A DNA stretch of 64,000 bases from NCBI RefSeq assembly GCF_010093815.1, contig NW_022985550.1, positions 1,439,074-1,503,073 of the forward strand, in the 5' to 3' direction. This DNA comes from Pseudovirgaria hyperparasitica (Eukaryota > Ascomycota > Dothideomycetes > Acrospermales > Acrospermaceae). This document shows positions 33,286 through 44,385 of the stretch, piece by piece; the stretch's first letter is position 1, and each line of letters starts with the position of its first letter. A model generated the notes under the pieces. That model worked only from the letters and a program-made list of their open reading frames with translations, searched no databases and was not told where the DNA came from. The position numbers were made by a program, and so were the translations under genes.

Positions 33286-35254
33286 ATGGTCATCAGTCCT
33301 CTGCAGGTGGTACGTCCGCTGGACTCTGCATTTATGGCCACTGGAATGGACTATCTCCTAGACGACTCTTCGGAAGATGAGCAAAAGATTTATGCCATGG
33401 ACGCCGATATCCCGACTCACGTTGTTGCCGACTTTGTGCAATTCTGCCAGCACGGCCGCCTGCCCACGGGTCAGCAGAGCAGGTCACGACTGTTGTCTGC
33501 AGAAGATGTAAAGCTTTTATGTACTCCGTATTCTTCCTGGGCAAGCGCTACATCACTGAGTCAGAAGCTAACTTCAAGCGCCAACGAGCTGGCTCGAAAG
33601 GAATGTCTCCCGCGGAAACCTTCCTCGGCGGACGATCAGAGCGCTCGCTGCACTTTCGTCGAGAAGCCTATCGCGGCGTTGAAGGCACGACTCTGGGCTG
33701 GAGTTGCCCCTGTTTCTGACTCTCGTTGGGAAACGATGGGTTTAAACAAACAGAGTCAATTCAGGCTCGCTCGCCAGCAGATGTCCATGGTCGTCAACAC
33801 ATTCCTCTATATAAACGGTAATGTAAGCTTATTGAATAGGCGAGAGACATATAATGCAATTTACGCGCACTACTCCGAGTTTGACTCTGCGCTGGAACAA
33901 GTCAGAGAAAACGATACTGACGGACCCCCTCGTGTCGCAAAGCTATGGGCTGAGTACATATCAGACCTCTTCACATACATGCCTGCGAAAGCACACTCAT
34001 GGATCCATGCACGCGCTGTATCTCTATGGGCTGACATCATGCGCCGCATCGCCAACCAGAAGCCCGAAACGACAGCCAAACCCATAGTACACCTATCGAG
34101 ACAGGCCAAAATGCACAACAATGTCGTACACATCTTGATCCAAGCAGACACTGCGTTTACCATGCCCACTCAAGGATTCGACGGCATAAAACAACCATCT
34201 GTGCCTCCTCATTTTGATTCTAAGGGAGCTAAGCCCATCAGCGCACAATTTGACGTTGATGTCTTTCATACAGCATTCTTGAAACGTTTTCGTTATCTCA
34301 ACACACTCACCGAGTTCAATGACGCAGAGTTGCGCCGCACAGCGACCAAAGAGTGGTTCACCAAGAAAGGGAAGTCCGTCGAAAAAAACCGTGCCAGTGT
34401 AAGGCGTGAACTATGCGGTCAGGAAGAGACATATGGGACAAAGTGGATTGCTGACGTCCAGCACGCAGCCCCAGAAAGGCCTCGAAGGATGGGGTTCGTG
34501 TTGTATCGCATGAACGCTAAAGAGACTGAAACCGATGAGCAATGGGGCGACTTCCAGTGCAAATTCTACAAGGCTGCGATGAACTCCGATCTGCAGCAAG
34601 TAAAGCATCACTGTGTGATCCAATGGGAAGATGCACGGCACCTACAGCCAATGAAGAAGACGTTGGAGCAAGAGTGTGACTTCAGCAAGACCAAAGAGTA
34701 CGTCGCATTCCCTAATGCTTCTGATAAACCTTTTTGCCCGTCGAGATTCCATCTAATGGCACCACAGACACTTCCAAGCTCTCACGGCGTCATCAGACTT
34801 CCACCCCTCGCTCCGTACAGACTGCTTCCTCGTCGCCGACTCGTGTAGCGTGCAAAGCTTCATGCAGCCAAACACAAACGAACCGGATTGTGAGTGCGGG
34901 CCTAGTATCCTCGCCATTGACACCACTTGGACGGCCCCGGCCGCACACGACATTCTACGCCTGCACATAGAGGCCGGCTACAACGGTCGACTACGCGTGC
35001 TAGCTGAGGTGCTATGGGACGACTTTGCTGCGCTCCTGGTGTCTGACGCGCAGCGCATGGTGGATCTGTGGCCGCTGGCTAAGCATCATCCGAGTAAGGT
35101 GTACATTGGCACTGTAGTTCAGGCACACAAAATCCTCTGGCAGGATAAGGAGTTGCCGAAGGATGAAACATGGACGCACTTTGTGCGCTTTTTGAGGGAT
35201 AATAGAATGATTCCTGAGAGAGATGATGAGAGGTGGACCGTGAAGAACTCGTGA
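33286..35254 (+). CDS. Orphan two-exon protein
   Basis: Exon 1 is 33286-34697 and exon 2 is 34768-35254, joined by a 70 nt intron from GTACGT to CACCACAG. The total is 632 residues. The phase-correct join (KTKEHFQALTASSDFHP) links two frames that both look coding, which supports a real spliced gene. The start is uncertain: ATG also occurs in frame at 33334 and 33346 (GMDYLLDDSSEDEQK). No domain is recognised. The middle has helical stretches with many W, H and K (WIHARAVSLWADIMRRIANQ), and the end carries CECGPSILAIDTTWTAPAAH, then DDFAALLVSDAQRMVDLWPL. No signal peptide or membrane span is seen. It sits just past minisatellites and an AT-rich block. It could be lineage-specific or horizontally gained. 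Confidence 0.6.
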
Positions 35255-35500
35255 GGGAGGAGAAAGTGCAACAAGCATTGTGAGTGATGATGTTTGCATA
35301 GTGTGGAAGGCGGGAGTAGACACCCGCGGTATCTTACTTGATACGATATTTGCGATAGGTCAAGTGCTCATCGAGTACTGTTTTCCGCTATAGCGCGGGA
35401 TCCATGGGTATCATATTGTATCATGCTGTTTAACCACTTTTTCAACTCGATCAATCATGATCAGCTCCTTTTGGTGTAGCCACCTTGTCTATCGCCAATT

Positions 35501-37216
35501 TTACGGCCCCTTTTTTAATTTTACACAGTCCTCATCCATTTCTAAGTCAGAGGTGGTCGCAGTGTCTGTTTTCTTCTTCCTCAGAATCGTCGTTCCGACT
35601 ACGATTGCCCCCATAACTGTCGCTCCGAGGGCGCATGCAAGACCTTGGCTGAACGCATTCCTCAATCCAATTGCGTATGCTTCCAAGATTGCATCGATGT
35701 CCGCCGGAAATGCCTCGCGCAGTCCCACGGCACCGTTTTGTACGATGCGGACCGGATCTACACGTGGCGCGACACGCTTTAGCGTACTTATTAGTCCGTT
35801 CGCGAAGATTGCCTGGCCAGTCGAGAGGAAGAATGCACCGCCGGTCAGCTCGAAAAAGAGCGTCATGCCGATCATATTGGGAATATCTGCCAAATCGACA
35901 CTTTTCTGGTTCGCAATCATGGGGATTTGGAGACCGATGCCGATGCCTACACCAACGACGATCTGGTAGCCGATCCATTCGGCCGGAGTGGAGTGCAGGT
36001 CGAGCAGCTTGATAAGCGCAGAGCCGATGACCATGAGGATCGGACCGAGTATCATGGGAACTTGCCAGAGGTTGGTGCGGCCAATGAATTGAGACGCGAC
36101 GATGGTGAATAAGGATGTGGAGAGGATCATGGGGATATTGCGGTAGCCAGACTGTTCCGCATCCACTCCTTGAATGGATTGGAAAAGAATTGGAAGGAAG
36201 TAAATGAGTGGGAAGTAAGCACCAGAGATGAGGAATGTGGTGATGCAATTCCCAGGAACTGGCCAGATTTTTAGAAGACGAGGCGGTGCCAGGGCTCGCT
36301 CACCCATGAAGTGTTCATTGACAAAGAAGATGACCATCAGAAGCCCAGAAACAACTAGCATTCCGATGACTCGAGAGTCGTTCCAAGCGTAAGATACGCC
36401 CCCCCATTGCATGGCTAGCATGAGACAAGTGCCTGCGGCAGTCATCATCAACGTGCCTGGAAGGTTCATGTCGAGAAGGAAGCGAAACCCTTGAAATGGT
36501 TGGCGGGAATTCTTGTGAGCTTGTGGTGTATCAAATACAAAGAAAAGAGAAAGGACTGTGACGATTCCAATAGGAACATTGAAAAGGAAAGTCCACCGCC
36601 ACGAGGCATGAGTTGTAAGGATTCCGCCTAGGAGAGGACCAACAACACTCGCGACGCTGAAAGTTGCACCCATGATGCCAATGCACATGACCTTCATTCT
36701 TTCAGTTGTGACAAATGCAATGCAGATAAAGGCACCTCCGATCGTTCCTGAGCCTCCAATCCCAGCTATTGCGCGTCCCAGAATGACAGTAGGTGAGTTT
36801 GGAGCCAATCCAGATATCAGGTTGCCCATCTCGAAGACAGCAATGGCAGTTATGAGAGTCCATTTGAGGTCAAACGTACTGTATGCCTTGCCCCAGGTCG
36901 CTTGAAAGGTGGCCTGGGTAAGGAATGACGCAGATCCGTACCAGCCTACGTCGTCCAGTGACATGAAGTGGGCAGTTATTGCGGGGACTGCGGTTGCAAT
37001 CACGGTCATCTCGAGAGCTGAGAGGAAGATGCAGAGCATGATGGTTCCCAGAACGGCAATAAACTTAGCACCTTTCGGTGTATCATCTTTCGTGCCTTCG
37101 TCGGTAGGTATGTCGAATAGCTCAGTATTCGTGGACGAAGCTGTATCATGGATGGTAATCATGTCGGTATCCTTCTGGCTCTCATTTTTACTTGTCAGTG
37201 AGTTTAATCGCTCCAT
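35501..37216 (-). CDS. MFS multidrug transporter, DHA2 (14-TM) type
   Basis: A single exon of 571 residues from MERLNSLTSKNESQKD. A hydrophilic N-terminus of about 50 residues is followed by about 14 membrane segments. TM1 is FIAVLGTIMLCIFLSALEMT with ATAVPAI (motif D1-like). Motif A-like sequence lies in TM2-3 (ATWGKAYSTF). The antiporter motif C is FSVASVVGPLLGGILTTHAS, followed by WRWTFLFNVPIG, characteristic of drug:H+ antiporters. A large loop precedes the last TM (around residues 490-530). Likely plasma-membrane export of toxins or own metabolites. The gene flanks the orphan region and has its 3' end towards it. No secondary-metabolite synthase is nearby. Confidence 0.9.
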   Translation of the reverse strand: MERLNSLTSKNESQKDTDMITIHDTASSTNTELFDIPTDEGTKDDTPKGAKFIAVLGTIMLCIFLSALEMTVIATAVPAITAHFMSLDDVGWYGSASFLTQATFQATWGKAYSTFDLKWTLITAIAVFEMGNLISGLAPNSPTVILGRAIAGIGGSGTIGGAFICIAFVTTERMKVMCIGIMGATFSVASVVGPLLGGILTTHASWRWTFLFNVPIGIVTVLSLFFVFDTPQAHKNSRQPFQGFRFLLDMNLPGTLMMTAAGTCLMLAMQWGGVSYAWNDSRVIGMLVVSGLLMVIFFVNEHFMGERALAPPRLLKIWPVPGNCITTFLISGAYFPLIYFLPILFQSIQGVDAEQSGYRNIPMILSTSLFTIVASQFIGRTNLWQVPMILGPILMVIGSALIKLLDLHSTPAEWIGYQIVVGVGIGIGLQIPMIANQKSVDLADIPNMIGMTLFFELTGGAFFLSTGQAIFANGLISTLKRVAPRVDPVRIVQNGAVGLREAFPADIDAILEAYAIGLRNAFSQGLACALGATVMGAIVVGTTILRKKKTDTATTSDLEMDEDCVKLKKGP

Positions 37217-40200
37217 CGTAAGTTGAGTTAGGTGGAGAGGTGGAGTCAATGAAAGAAGTCAAAGTAGGAGATAGGCACAGAATGATCGGACGGCCGTTGA
37301 AGGCCAGCAAATACGACCGATGAGACAACGACCGACTGAGCCGTGGATGGTTATACGGCAGAAGGCATTCGAGAAGAAGCTGTAGATGCAGTGTAAGGGC
37401 TAGCAGCCAGTGTTATAACGTGGAAGACAATCTTCAGATATCGACTGACGATCATACCCACAATCCAGATGGGTCGGGGTGGGGATTGGCCTCAATTGCT
37501 AATTGATCCTTTAGCGGGCTTCGGCGAACCAGATGACTCTCTCGTGCCCTAGCGTTGGACACACGAGGCCGTCAGCCAATCAGCGTGGAACATACAGTGA
37601 ATAAACACGTAAGTGAAGCGCCCTGGCCTAAAGCGGGAGCGTGTAATACGGCGCTGCATGGCATTCCTTTCTGCGGCTGTCATTACAGTTAAAGCCTGTG
37701 CGGTATGCTGCAGTGTTGACAGAGGTCTAAAAATGCCGTGCAATCAAGTTGCGCCTGGTGTCTTTACGTGGAACGCACGTTAACATGCATGCCGTCGATC
37801 ATCCTCCAGGCGGTCGGTCGGTAAGTATTACAGTGATAGTGTCCCGTCCAAAATATACGAGTGGCGAGGCCAATCATTAGCTTGTGGTGTCAAGCTGAGC
37901 GATTACGCCTAGAGCATACATAGTATATTGCGGCGCGCAATTGATTCGCAATTACAGTCTGCCGACATTATGCAAGCCATTCAACGCAAAGAGGAGGCCA
38001 AGTAACTGAGTTTCCTGCAGGGTCGACCGGGACAACAGAAGAGTAGCCGTCACGGATACCAATGCGATCTGAAGTCCGTGGAATGACTGCTTGCGGAGCA
38101 TTTTGCGAAATAGTACATCAGTACATAGTACGATGTACCATGGGTGTGACTACCGCCGCCATCCGTAAGGCACAGGCTACTGCAAGCCGTCGCAAATTGG
38201 ATCGAGGTTTATTGTCTGGCCTGATGTGGGCAGATGAGAATCATGCTGGAATGTAATTACACGACAGGCTCGTGTCCAGGGAGTTGGGAAGTCTAGCCAT
38301 ACCGTCGGTTCGGGTTCGTGTTTCCCCCCAAACGCCAACGGGTCGTTTCGATCTACATATGTGAATTTCTGGAATGGAGGCGTGTTGTGCGGAACGTGAA
38401 TTGTGCTGGTTGTGTGACGCAGGTTGAAATAAGAATTGTTTGATTCGACGGCGGCGATGGCTTGCGGGCTGGGATGTTCGGCGCGCAACGGCACCACGCC
38501 CGTGCGGCAAAGTAAGGGGCTTCTTGAGGCTCGAGCTTGGCCAAATGCGGCGTAGTGTGTTTACACCTTGGTCGCCGTCTCAGAACCCTGGATAGGAAGA
38601 ATCATATTACTCTATCAAAAGAACAGAGCGCAGACAGCACTGGATGTTAGTGTCAAACAAGCAACCCTATTCCATCGATGAACAGGCTAGATTCATACGA
38701 TTGACCACAGTACATACAATGCACAGCATATACATGGATGGTAACGTCACTTTCGTAGCCGTAGTTCTCTACCCCAGGGCTTCGCACGAAAGCATCAGGC
38801 AACGTACTGTAGATCACCCAGTCTGACTCGCGGTCAGCACCAAACTTAGCCATCAAAGCTGTCGTATTGTGCTGTTTAGGCACAATCGTCCCAGCGCTTA
38901 ACCTCTGTCTGAAACAATAGCATGTAGCATACTTTCCAGGCAAACTGCATATGTCTCGGTATGGCACTGATGTGAGATGACGCTTTAGTATGAGGGATGG
39001 ACTGGACGTTGCTACAGCTCTGAGCGTAGTGTCTTTGGTGAAGCTGGCTGAGAAGGTGAGCCAGAATGAATTGGGCATAATATATGCAAGGCCAGAGGGC
39101 TTGCGTGGGATGGCACTTTGGTTAAGGAACCGACTAAATGCGAACTCGCCTCAATGACCGAGAGATCTCACTTGTCTCCTTTTTCGTTAATATTTGTTGC
39201 ATCTTCTCCTCCCTCCTGCATGGACCGTGTCTGACTGCAACACCCTGTCTGTAGACGGAGAATCACTGTATACAGTCGCGTAACTGCTCTGGACTACTTG
39301 TATCTCCAAGCGTGGAGGCGTGTGTAGGTTTCCTAGAGTCTGAAATCGAAAGCCCGGGAGATGTCTTTTGCCGCAAAACGCTGAGATTCTAGCACTCCAG
39401 GTGCAAGCAATTACATTCGCAACAAGATCGTACGACGTGTTTGTCTGTGGCATATCCACATATATTCATTGGTGATTGCCTCAAACTTGTAACCAGCACC
39501 CCAGTATGCGAGGACCTTTTGTTAATACGCCTCCGTCAGATGCTGATATGACCTCTAGTTCTGACACGTGGGTAGATAGCTGCTTATCTGCTCATTACTG
39601 CGTTTATTTCAAGTGTAGCTAGTACGAGACAGCATACCAATAGAGGCCTGAGACAAGTTGCAGATGTCTTGGAAACACGATCGGTCGAGATCATTCATGT
39701 GATGCGTCTGCATACTTCGCCTACCGGGCTTTCGCACTCCTCCAAATCTAATGCTCTCATACCTGCATTCTTCCCTCTGTACCAAATATATACGCTAGCC
39801 TATATAGAGCCTGTTGCCGCATCTGATAGATCTTATCGGCTATCTGAGATGAATCTGGCTTCGGACCGTAAGTCCAAGGTATAACTTATGATCGTATGGC
39901 ACAATTATGAGAAAGAGTATGGATGCTAACTGTACGGTGAGAGCAGTTAATGAATACGTATGCGGTTGTATCGACGCACGATGTCGTGCGTCCGACTACA
40001 TAAACAGTCGAAACGATGTCTGATTTGGCTGAACATGACAGACTTTGCGACAACAACGTCAGCGTACATTCATTATTCACACAGAGTTCGTTGAGAAGAA
40101 GACGAGGTTGACAGACTGCTATTTGACCCGTCGTCATATCTGACAAATCTTGTGGAAGCGCTGGTCGCTCGTAATGCAGGAGTTAGAACGACACGTAGAC

Positions 40201-40540
40201 CGAAACAGATAAACACGCGTAAAGGACTTGAGGTAAATAATTACTTTCTGAGATAACATTCTGAGATGTGAACGCATTCGAGATATAGCAAAATATATGC
40301 AGCAACGCTAATGTAAGCAGGAGCAACAAGACATTGTCATAATCTGCTGTGCAGGGTATCGCATGCAGAAACTCAACCGCAACGCTGCATGCCTCAAGAA
40401 GAACAAAGGCACTGGTGCCACCATCTAGTTGCAACGAAGGAACCAGATTTAAACGCCTCGCAAAATGCATGAAGTGATCAGAGGTATACCGCTAAACGTT
40501 CTGGGGGCTTTCTGCTTCGGCATCAACAGAGAGGTATTGA
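37217..40540. other. Second gene desert
   Basis: A 3.3 kb gap. It must hold the drug transporter promoter (next to 37217). Several short frames exist (for example minus 38497-38177) but lack an ATG or any family signature. One better candidate (39078-38653, minus) is listed separately. The rest holds nothing recognisable; TA-rich words are common around 39600-40300. Confidence 0.5.
38653..39078 (-). CDS. Hypothetical small protein (doubtful)
   Basis: An ATG-started frame of 141 residues, MPNSFWLTFSASFTKDTTLR onwards, with six cysteines (two pairs close together: CYC and CMYC). No domain is recognised and no supporting splice structure is seen. It is the longest ATG-started frame in the gap between two transporter genes. 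It may be an orphan or chance. Confidence 0.25.
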   Translation of the reverse strand: MPNSFWLTFSASFTKDTTLRAVATSSPSLILKRHLTSVPYRDICSLPGKYATCYCFRQRLSAGTIVPKQHNTTALMAKFGADRESDWVIYSTLPDAFVRSPGVENYGYESDVTIHVYAVHCMYCGQSYESSLFIDGIGLLV

Positions 40541-42334
40541 TCACACCGCAATACCACGTCGGTACCAGCCGTTCACTCCTTTCCACGCCCACAACCAGAG
40601 TCCACACGCAATCCACACACTGACTGCCATGCCCCAAAACGTTGGGGCGTAGCACCGTGTTCCATAGCACAGTGTGTCCGTTGTATGTCCTTGGCTCTGA
40701 GCCTCTCCAGCCTTTTGATACACAGCTGCATAAAGTGCGCCCCAGACAGTTGCACCCAACGCAGGCATGGTCGCTACAATACCCCAATTCGTGCCAAAAT
40801 TCTCAACACCCCAGACCACGCTGATTATGATGGGAATAAGACTGAAGGTGGCACCGTAGCCGGCACCAATGAGGGTGGAGACAGCTCCAAATGCCATCGC
40901 ATTGTTCTGAGCCGCGCCCGAGGCAAGCAAGATTTGTCCGATCGAGAGCATGATCGCGAAGGCGAGGAGAAATACTATGCGGGAAAGTGTGAACTTCTTC
41001 GGCGAGAGAGATGGAAGAGAGGAGAGAGACAAGATAGATGATGAGAGATCGCGTCTGTGTTGGCCGCTTGGGGCTATAGGCGACAAGATATCAGAGACAA
41101 TGCCAGTGAGTATGCGAGCTGCAGTGGATGTCACGGCGATTATACCGACGTGCGTAGCGCGTGTTACCATAGCGCTCTCGGAGGTACCGGGCGGATATAG
41201 AGTCGGGATGATTGTGCCAACATTGTTGATATATGCTTCACCAGGGCCCGTGAGAAGGAAGAAGCCTGCGGCAAGGTACCACATAGTTTGGTCGGTCAGG
41301 AAGCGGCGAGTCTCCTCATTGAGAAGCCAGGTTTTCTTACGGGCCTCTTCTTCGGCGCGTCGTTGTAGGACTTCCGCTTCATGGTTCAGGAACGAGAATT
41401 GGGATGCTGAAAGATCTGCTGTGTTCAAAGTACCGTAGCCATGTATATCGGCAGCCCGAGAGAAGAACTCAGATTCAGATAGGAAGCCGCTTTGCTCGAG
41501 CTCGTCAATAGCTTCATCGATCATTTCAGCTTCATTGACAATTTGCAGAGCGAAAAGGCCAATAGTGCCGACGCTTAGCAGGAGGATCCCCAAAAACAGG
41601 AAGTATTTGAAGACGTCTACGTTTGTCGAGCCGTCGGCCAAACGCTCATATAGAAGCTTGTCCCCGACTTGACTCTGCCACATTCCGCTCAGCCCAAAGG
41701 CAGCAATAGGTAGAGCAAGGGCGACGCCCTTATTCTTTCCCCGACCGAAATTTTTTGCGCACGTCGATACTGCGGACACATACATGCAGCAGGTACCCAT
41801 CCCAACGCAAACGAATGAAAATATCATGATCCCGATAGGCCAGCCATCGCCACCATTGGATACTGGAGGGCCACTCTTATATGTGAAAGCTGCTAGCAGG
41901 TAGCCCAGTCCGAAGAGAAAGCCAGAGAGGAGTGATGGTAGACGTGGTCCGTATCGGTCACACAGATATCCGAAACCTGGCACAGGCAGGTACATCGCGA
42001 GCTCAGCTGCGATGGACACCCAATTGACCTCATACTGCGAGTAGCCTAGGCGCTTTTGAAACATTCCTCCGTACAATGAATACGCAGTGATGGATCCGGC
42101 ACATGAGCAGTTCACCAACGCCCAGACGAAGCTGAAGTACCGTACGACTTCGCGCTGCATCCTCTTTCGGTCGCGTGCCTGTATGCCTTCTGCAACTTGC
42201 TCGAAGAAGCTGCCCGCATAGCTTGTGTCTTGACTTCGCCTTTCATTGCTACTATCTCGATCTACTTGTAGGAGAGGGCGACGCGATCCGGGGCCGGGAA
42301 AGTCAAGTTTGCTGATGCCATTGTTCGGTGACAT
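40541..42334 (-). CDS. Mch1-type MFS transporter (monocarboxylate transporter homologue)
   Basis: A single exon of 597 residues, similar in plan to the fungal Mch1 family (nodulin-like MFS). The hydrophilic N-terminus ends near residue 60. TM segments then begin with YFSFVWALVNCSCAGSITAY. GYLCDRYGPRLPSLLSG is the motif A-like loop, and GMGTCCMYVSAVSTCAKNFG is typical of this family. A long cytosolic loop (about residues 270-350) is rich in E and R. The second half has FFLLTGPGEAYINNVGTIIP and GAGYGATFSLIPIIISVVWG. Despite the name, yeast Mch proteins do not move monocarboxylates, so the substrate is unknown; vacuolar location is common. The start codon is 298 bp from the divergent Rrp42 gene. 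Confidence 0.85.
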   Translation of the reverse strand: MSPNNGISKLDFPGPGSRRPLLQVDRDSSNERRSQDTSYAGSFFEQVAEGIQARDRKRMQREVVRYFSFVWALVNCSCAGSITAYSLYGGMFQKRLGYSQYEVNWVSIAAELAMYLPVPGFGYLCDRYGPRLPSLLSGFLFGLGYLLAAFTYKSGPPVSNGGDGWPIGIMIFSFVCVGMGTCCMYVSAVSTCAKNFGRGKNKGVALALPIAAFGLSGMWQSQVGDKLLYERLADGSTNVDVFKYFLFLGILLLSVGTIGLFALQIVNEAEMIDEAIDELEQSGFLSESEFFSRAADIHGYGTLNTADLSASQFSFLNHEAEVLQRRAEEEARKKTWLLNEETRRFLTDQTMWYLAAGFFLLTGPGEAYINNVGTIIPTLYPPGTSESAMVTRATHVGIIAVTSTAARILTGIVSDILSPIAPSGQHRRDLSSSILSLSSLPSLSPKKFTLSRIVFLLAFAIMLSIGQILLASGAAQNNAMAFGAVSTLIGAGYGATFSLIPIIISVVWGVENFGTNWGIVATMPALGATVWGALYAAVYQKAGEAQSQGHTTDTLCYGTRCYAPTFWGMAVSVWIACGLWLWAWKGVNGWYRRGIAV

Positions 42335-42632
42335 GACGCAGGGTTCAGAAAGCGGTCAACAGGAAATGAGCATGGTAACGAAGGGAAGGAGAGATCCAGA
42401 TTGATGAAGGAGCAGAGGAAGGAAAGGATTCGTAGGAGGAGTAATAGATGTCCTTAGACAATACGAGGTAGAGAGAATGTAGCTGCCGGCGGTTACAGAA
42501 ATGAGGCTGTTCAAGCAGCTTGACGTTATGACTAAATCCGGATCGTCAGCATGACTCGTGCGTCGCAACGCACGAGCCCCCATGACTTCGAAGCTCCTGT
42601 GACTTCAACTTTTTTGTCCTCCTGCAGCAGCA
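42335..42632. promoter_or_regulatory. Shared divergent promoter region
   Basis: 298 bp between the start codons of the Mch1-like gene (minus) and the Rrp42 gene (plus). It must serve both. No TATA box was seen. Confidence 0.45.
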
Positions 42633-43794
42633 ATGGCACCAACCGCGCAATCAGCGCAAGTCCTGTTGTCACCTGCGGAATTATCCTATCTTCATTCCTC
42701 GCTCGCTCTGACCCCTCCTGTTCGACCTGATGGACGCACATCTACTGAACTCCGTTCGCTAGTCGCCGAGGCGGACATTTTACCTACAGCGAATGGCAGC
42801 GCAAGAATCTGCTTTCAAGATGGCACAGAAGCAATCGCGGGTGTAAAAGCTGAAGTTGAAAATTCGCAATGGCATCCGGTGACGGGAGGGTACGAGACAA
42901 ACTTGGAAACGGGCGGCACTGATGTAGAGATGAGCCAAGATGCAGACGAAGATGAGGAAGCAAAGCGCACGCGAAGGAGCAAGGGCAGAGGCGAAAATAC
43001 ATGGGTCGAAATGAGTATCGAGATACCTGGTTTTCGTGATGACGATGCGCTCCCTGTGTATCTAGCTGCCATGCTTACTGAGGCGCTGCTGTCGGATGGA
43101 GTATTGAAAGACAGATTGTACATCAATAACCGTTACCACTGGAAGCTCTATATCGACGTAAATGCTCCTATTTTTGCACACCAGCCCAGTGCTGACCATG
43201 CTATAGATTCTGCTACTCTCCCCGCCACTTTCCTATCCTCTTCCGCTCCTTTCACTTACGACACATCTCGCTTTACTCTCCTCTCGCTTGCCTTCACTCA
43301 AATCAGAAGGTGATGAGGACCCTTTCTTCGACGATGACTGGGAAGCTGCCACACCTTTATATGCACCATCGTCGAGGCCCCCAGTGACACTGCTCGTGAT
43401 GACAGTCGGCTCTAACATAATATTTGACCCTGCAAAAGAAGAATTAGCAGTCGCAGAAGCAGCTCTCGCAGTCTCGTGCGCGAGTGACTATAACAAGACT
43501 CCGGACTCGAACGGCCGAGGAATAAATATCCTTTCCATCCGCACGATTGACCCACCATCTCGTCTTACACCGCTGGGCATTCCAAACTCCCTCAACTCAG
43601 CGACGGGAGGAGCTGCTCCAGTATCTCAACAAGATCTTGTCACCATCAGAGAAGGTATGGATTCGCAAGGTGTTTGGCGTCCTCCGCGAGGAGGTATCAA
43701 GAGATCTATGATCGCTCGAGTTGTCAAGGCCGCAATCCAACCGGGAGGTGTTGCAGATGAGATCCTGCAAGCTCTCAAGAATGTGGAAAGATGA
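42633..43794 (+). CDS. rrp42: Exosome complex subunit Rrp42 (RNase PH fold)
   Basis: Two exons, 42633-43157 and 43207-43794, encode 370 residues. Rrp42 is one of six RNase PH-like subunits that form the ring of the RNA exosome (rRNA maturation and RNA decay). The opening LSPAELSYLHSSLALTPPVR then PDGRTSTELRSLV and NGSARICFQDGTEAIAGVKA match Rrp42/EXOSC7 rather than Rrp45. An acidic insert (about residues 100-125) is probably a surface loop. The intron join gives YIDILLLSPPLSYPLPLLSL, the expected RNase PH helix. The C-terminal part is GGIKRSMIARVVKAAIQPGG. Eukaryotic ring subunits are catalytically dead; nothing suggests otherwise here. Confidence 0.9.
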
Positions 43795-44385
43795 AAAACA
43801 GTAATGGCTTTCGAGAGCTTTGGCTTTGGTATATCCAACGAGTCATGACTAAGGTCGTATATGTACGACATGATGTCTCACCTGTGCCGATAGCGCATCA
43901 TAGTCAGCAAAGGAAGTATCATCTATTTATTACAGAGGACATCATACGTCGTGGAGAATCAGGAACATGAACTGATATGAGAGAGGGCATGGATGCTAAT
44001 TCTCGAGTCAATAGATATTCATGAAGATCAATGGTCACTTAGGTTTGGCCTCAAGCGTTCGCAAGTATCCGAGTAGGTACGTAGAATATGACGCGGCAAA
44101 CGCAAATATTAAGACGTATCTGAAACTTCCCTTTCCTCTCAAGACGCATGATTCCTATAACTTTTGTAATCCTGCAAATGACACCCGGCTGTAATCAAGT
44201 CTTCGACTGTGGTCGGGAGTCGTGAGCATTGAATGGTCAGATCACACATTTTCTCAGTACCTGATTCACTTCGATTCCGGGTGGCGGCGGCAACATTCCG
44301 TCCTTCCGCAACTCAGAAACTTTGCTACCTTTCCTTCGTTTACAGACAAAATACCACTAGAAAACGTATTCCATACTCTACGGGC
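43795..44385. other. Intergenic
   Basis: About 590 bp between tandem + strand genes. The frame of the next gene is open back to an ATG at 44233, which would add 51 residues. Otherwise nothing is seen. Confidence 0.45.

Noticed and set aside
35547-36248. 233-codon frame shadowing the drug transporter
   Set aside because: It lies in another frame of the transporter gene on the same strand, and its H-, R- and C-rich composition is that of a shadow.
38177-38497. 107-codon minus frame in the second desert
   Set aside because: No ATG start, no splice partner and no family similarity.
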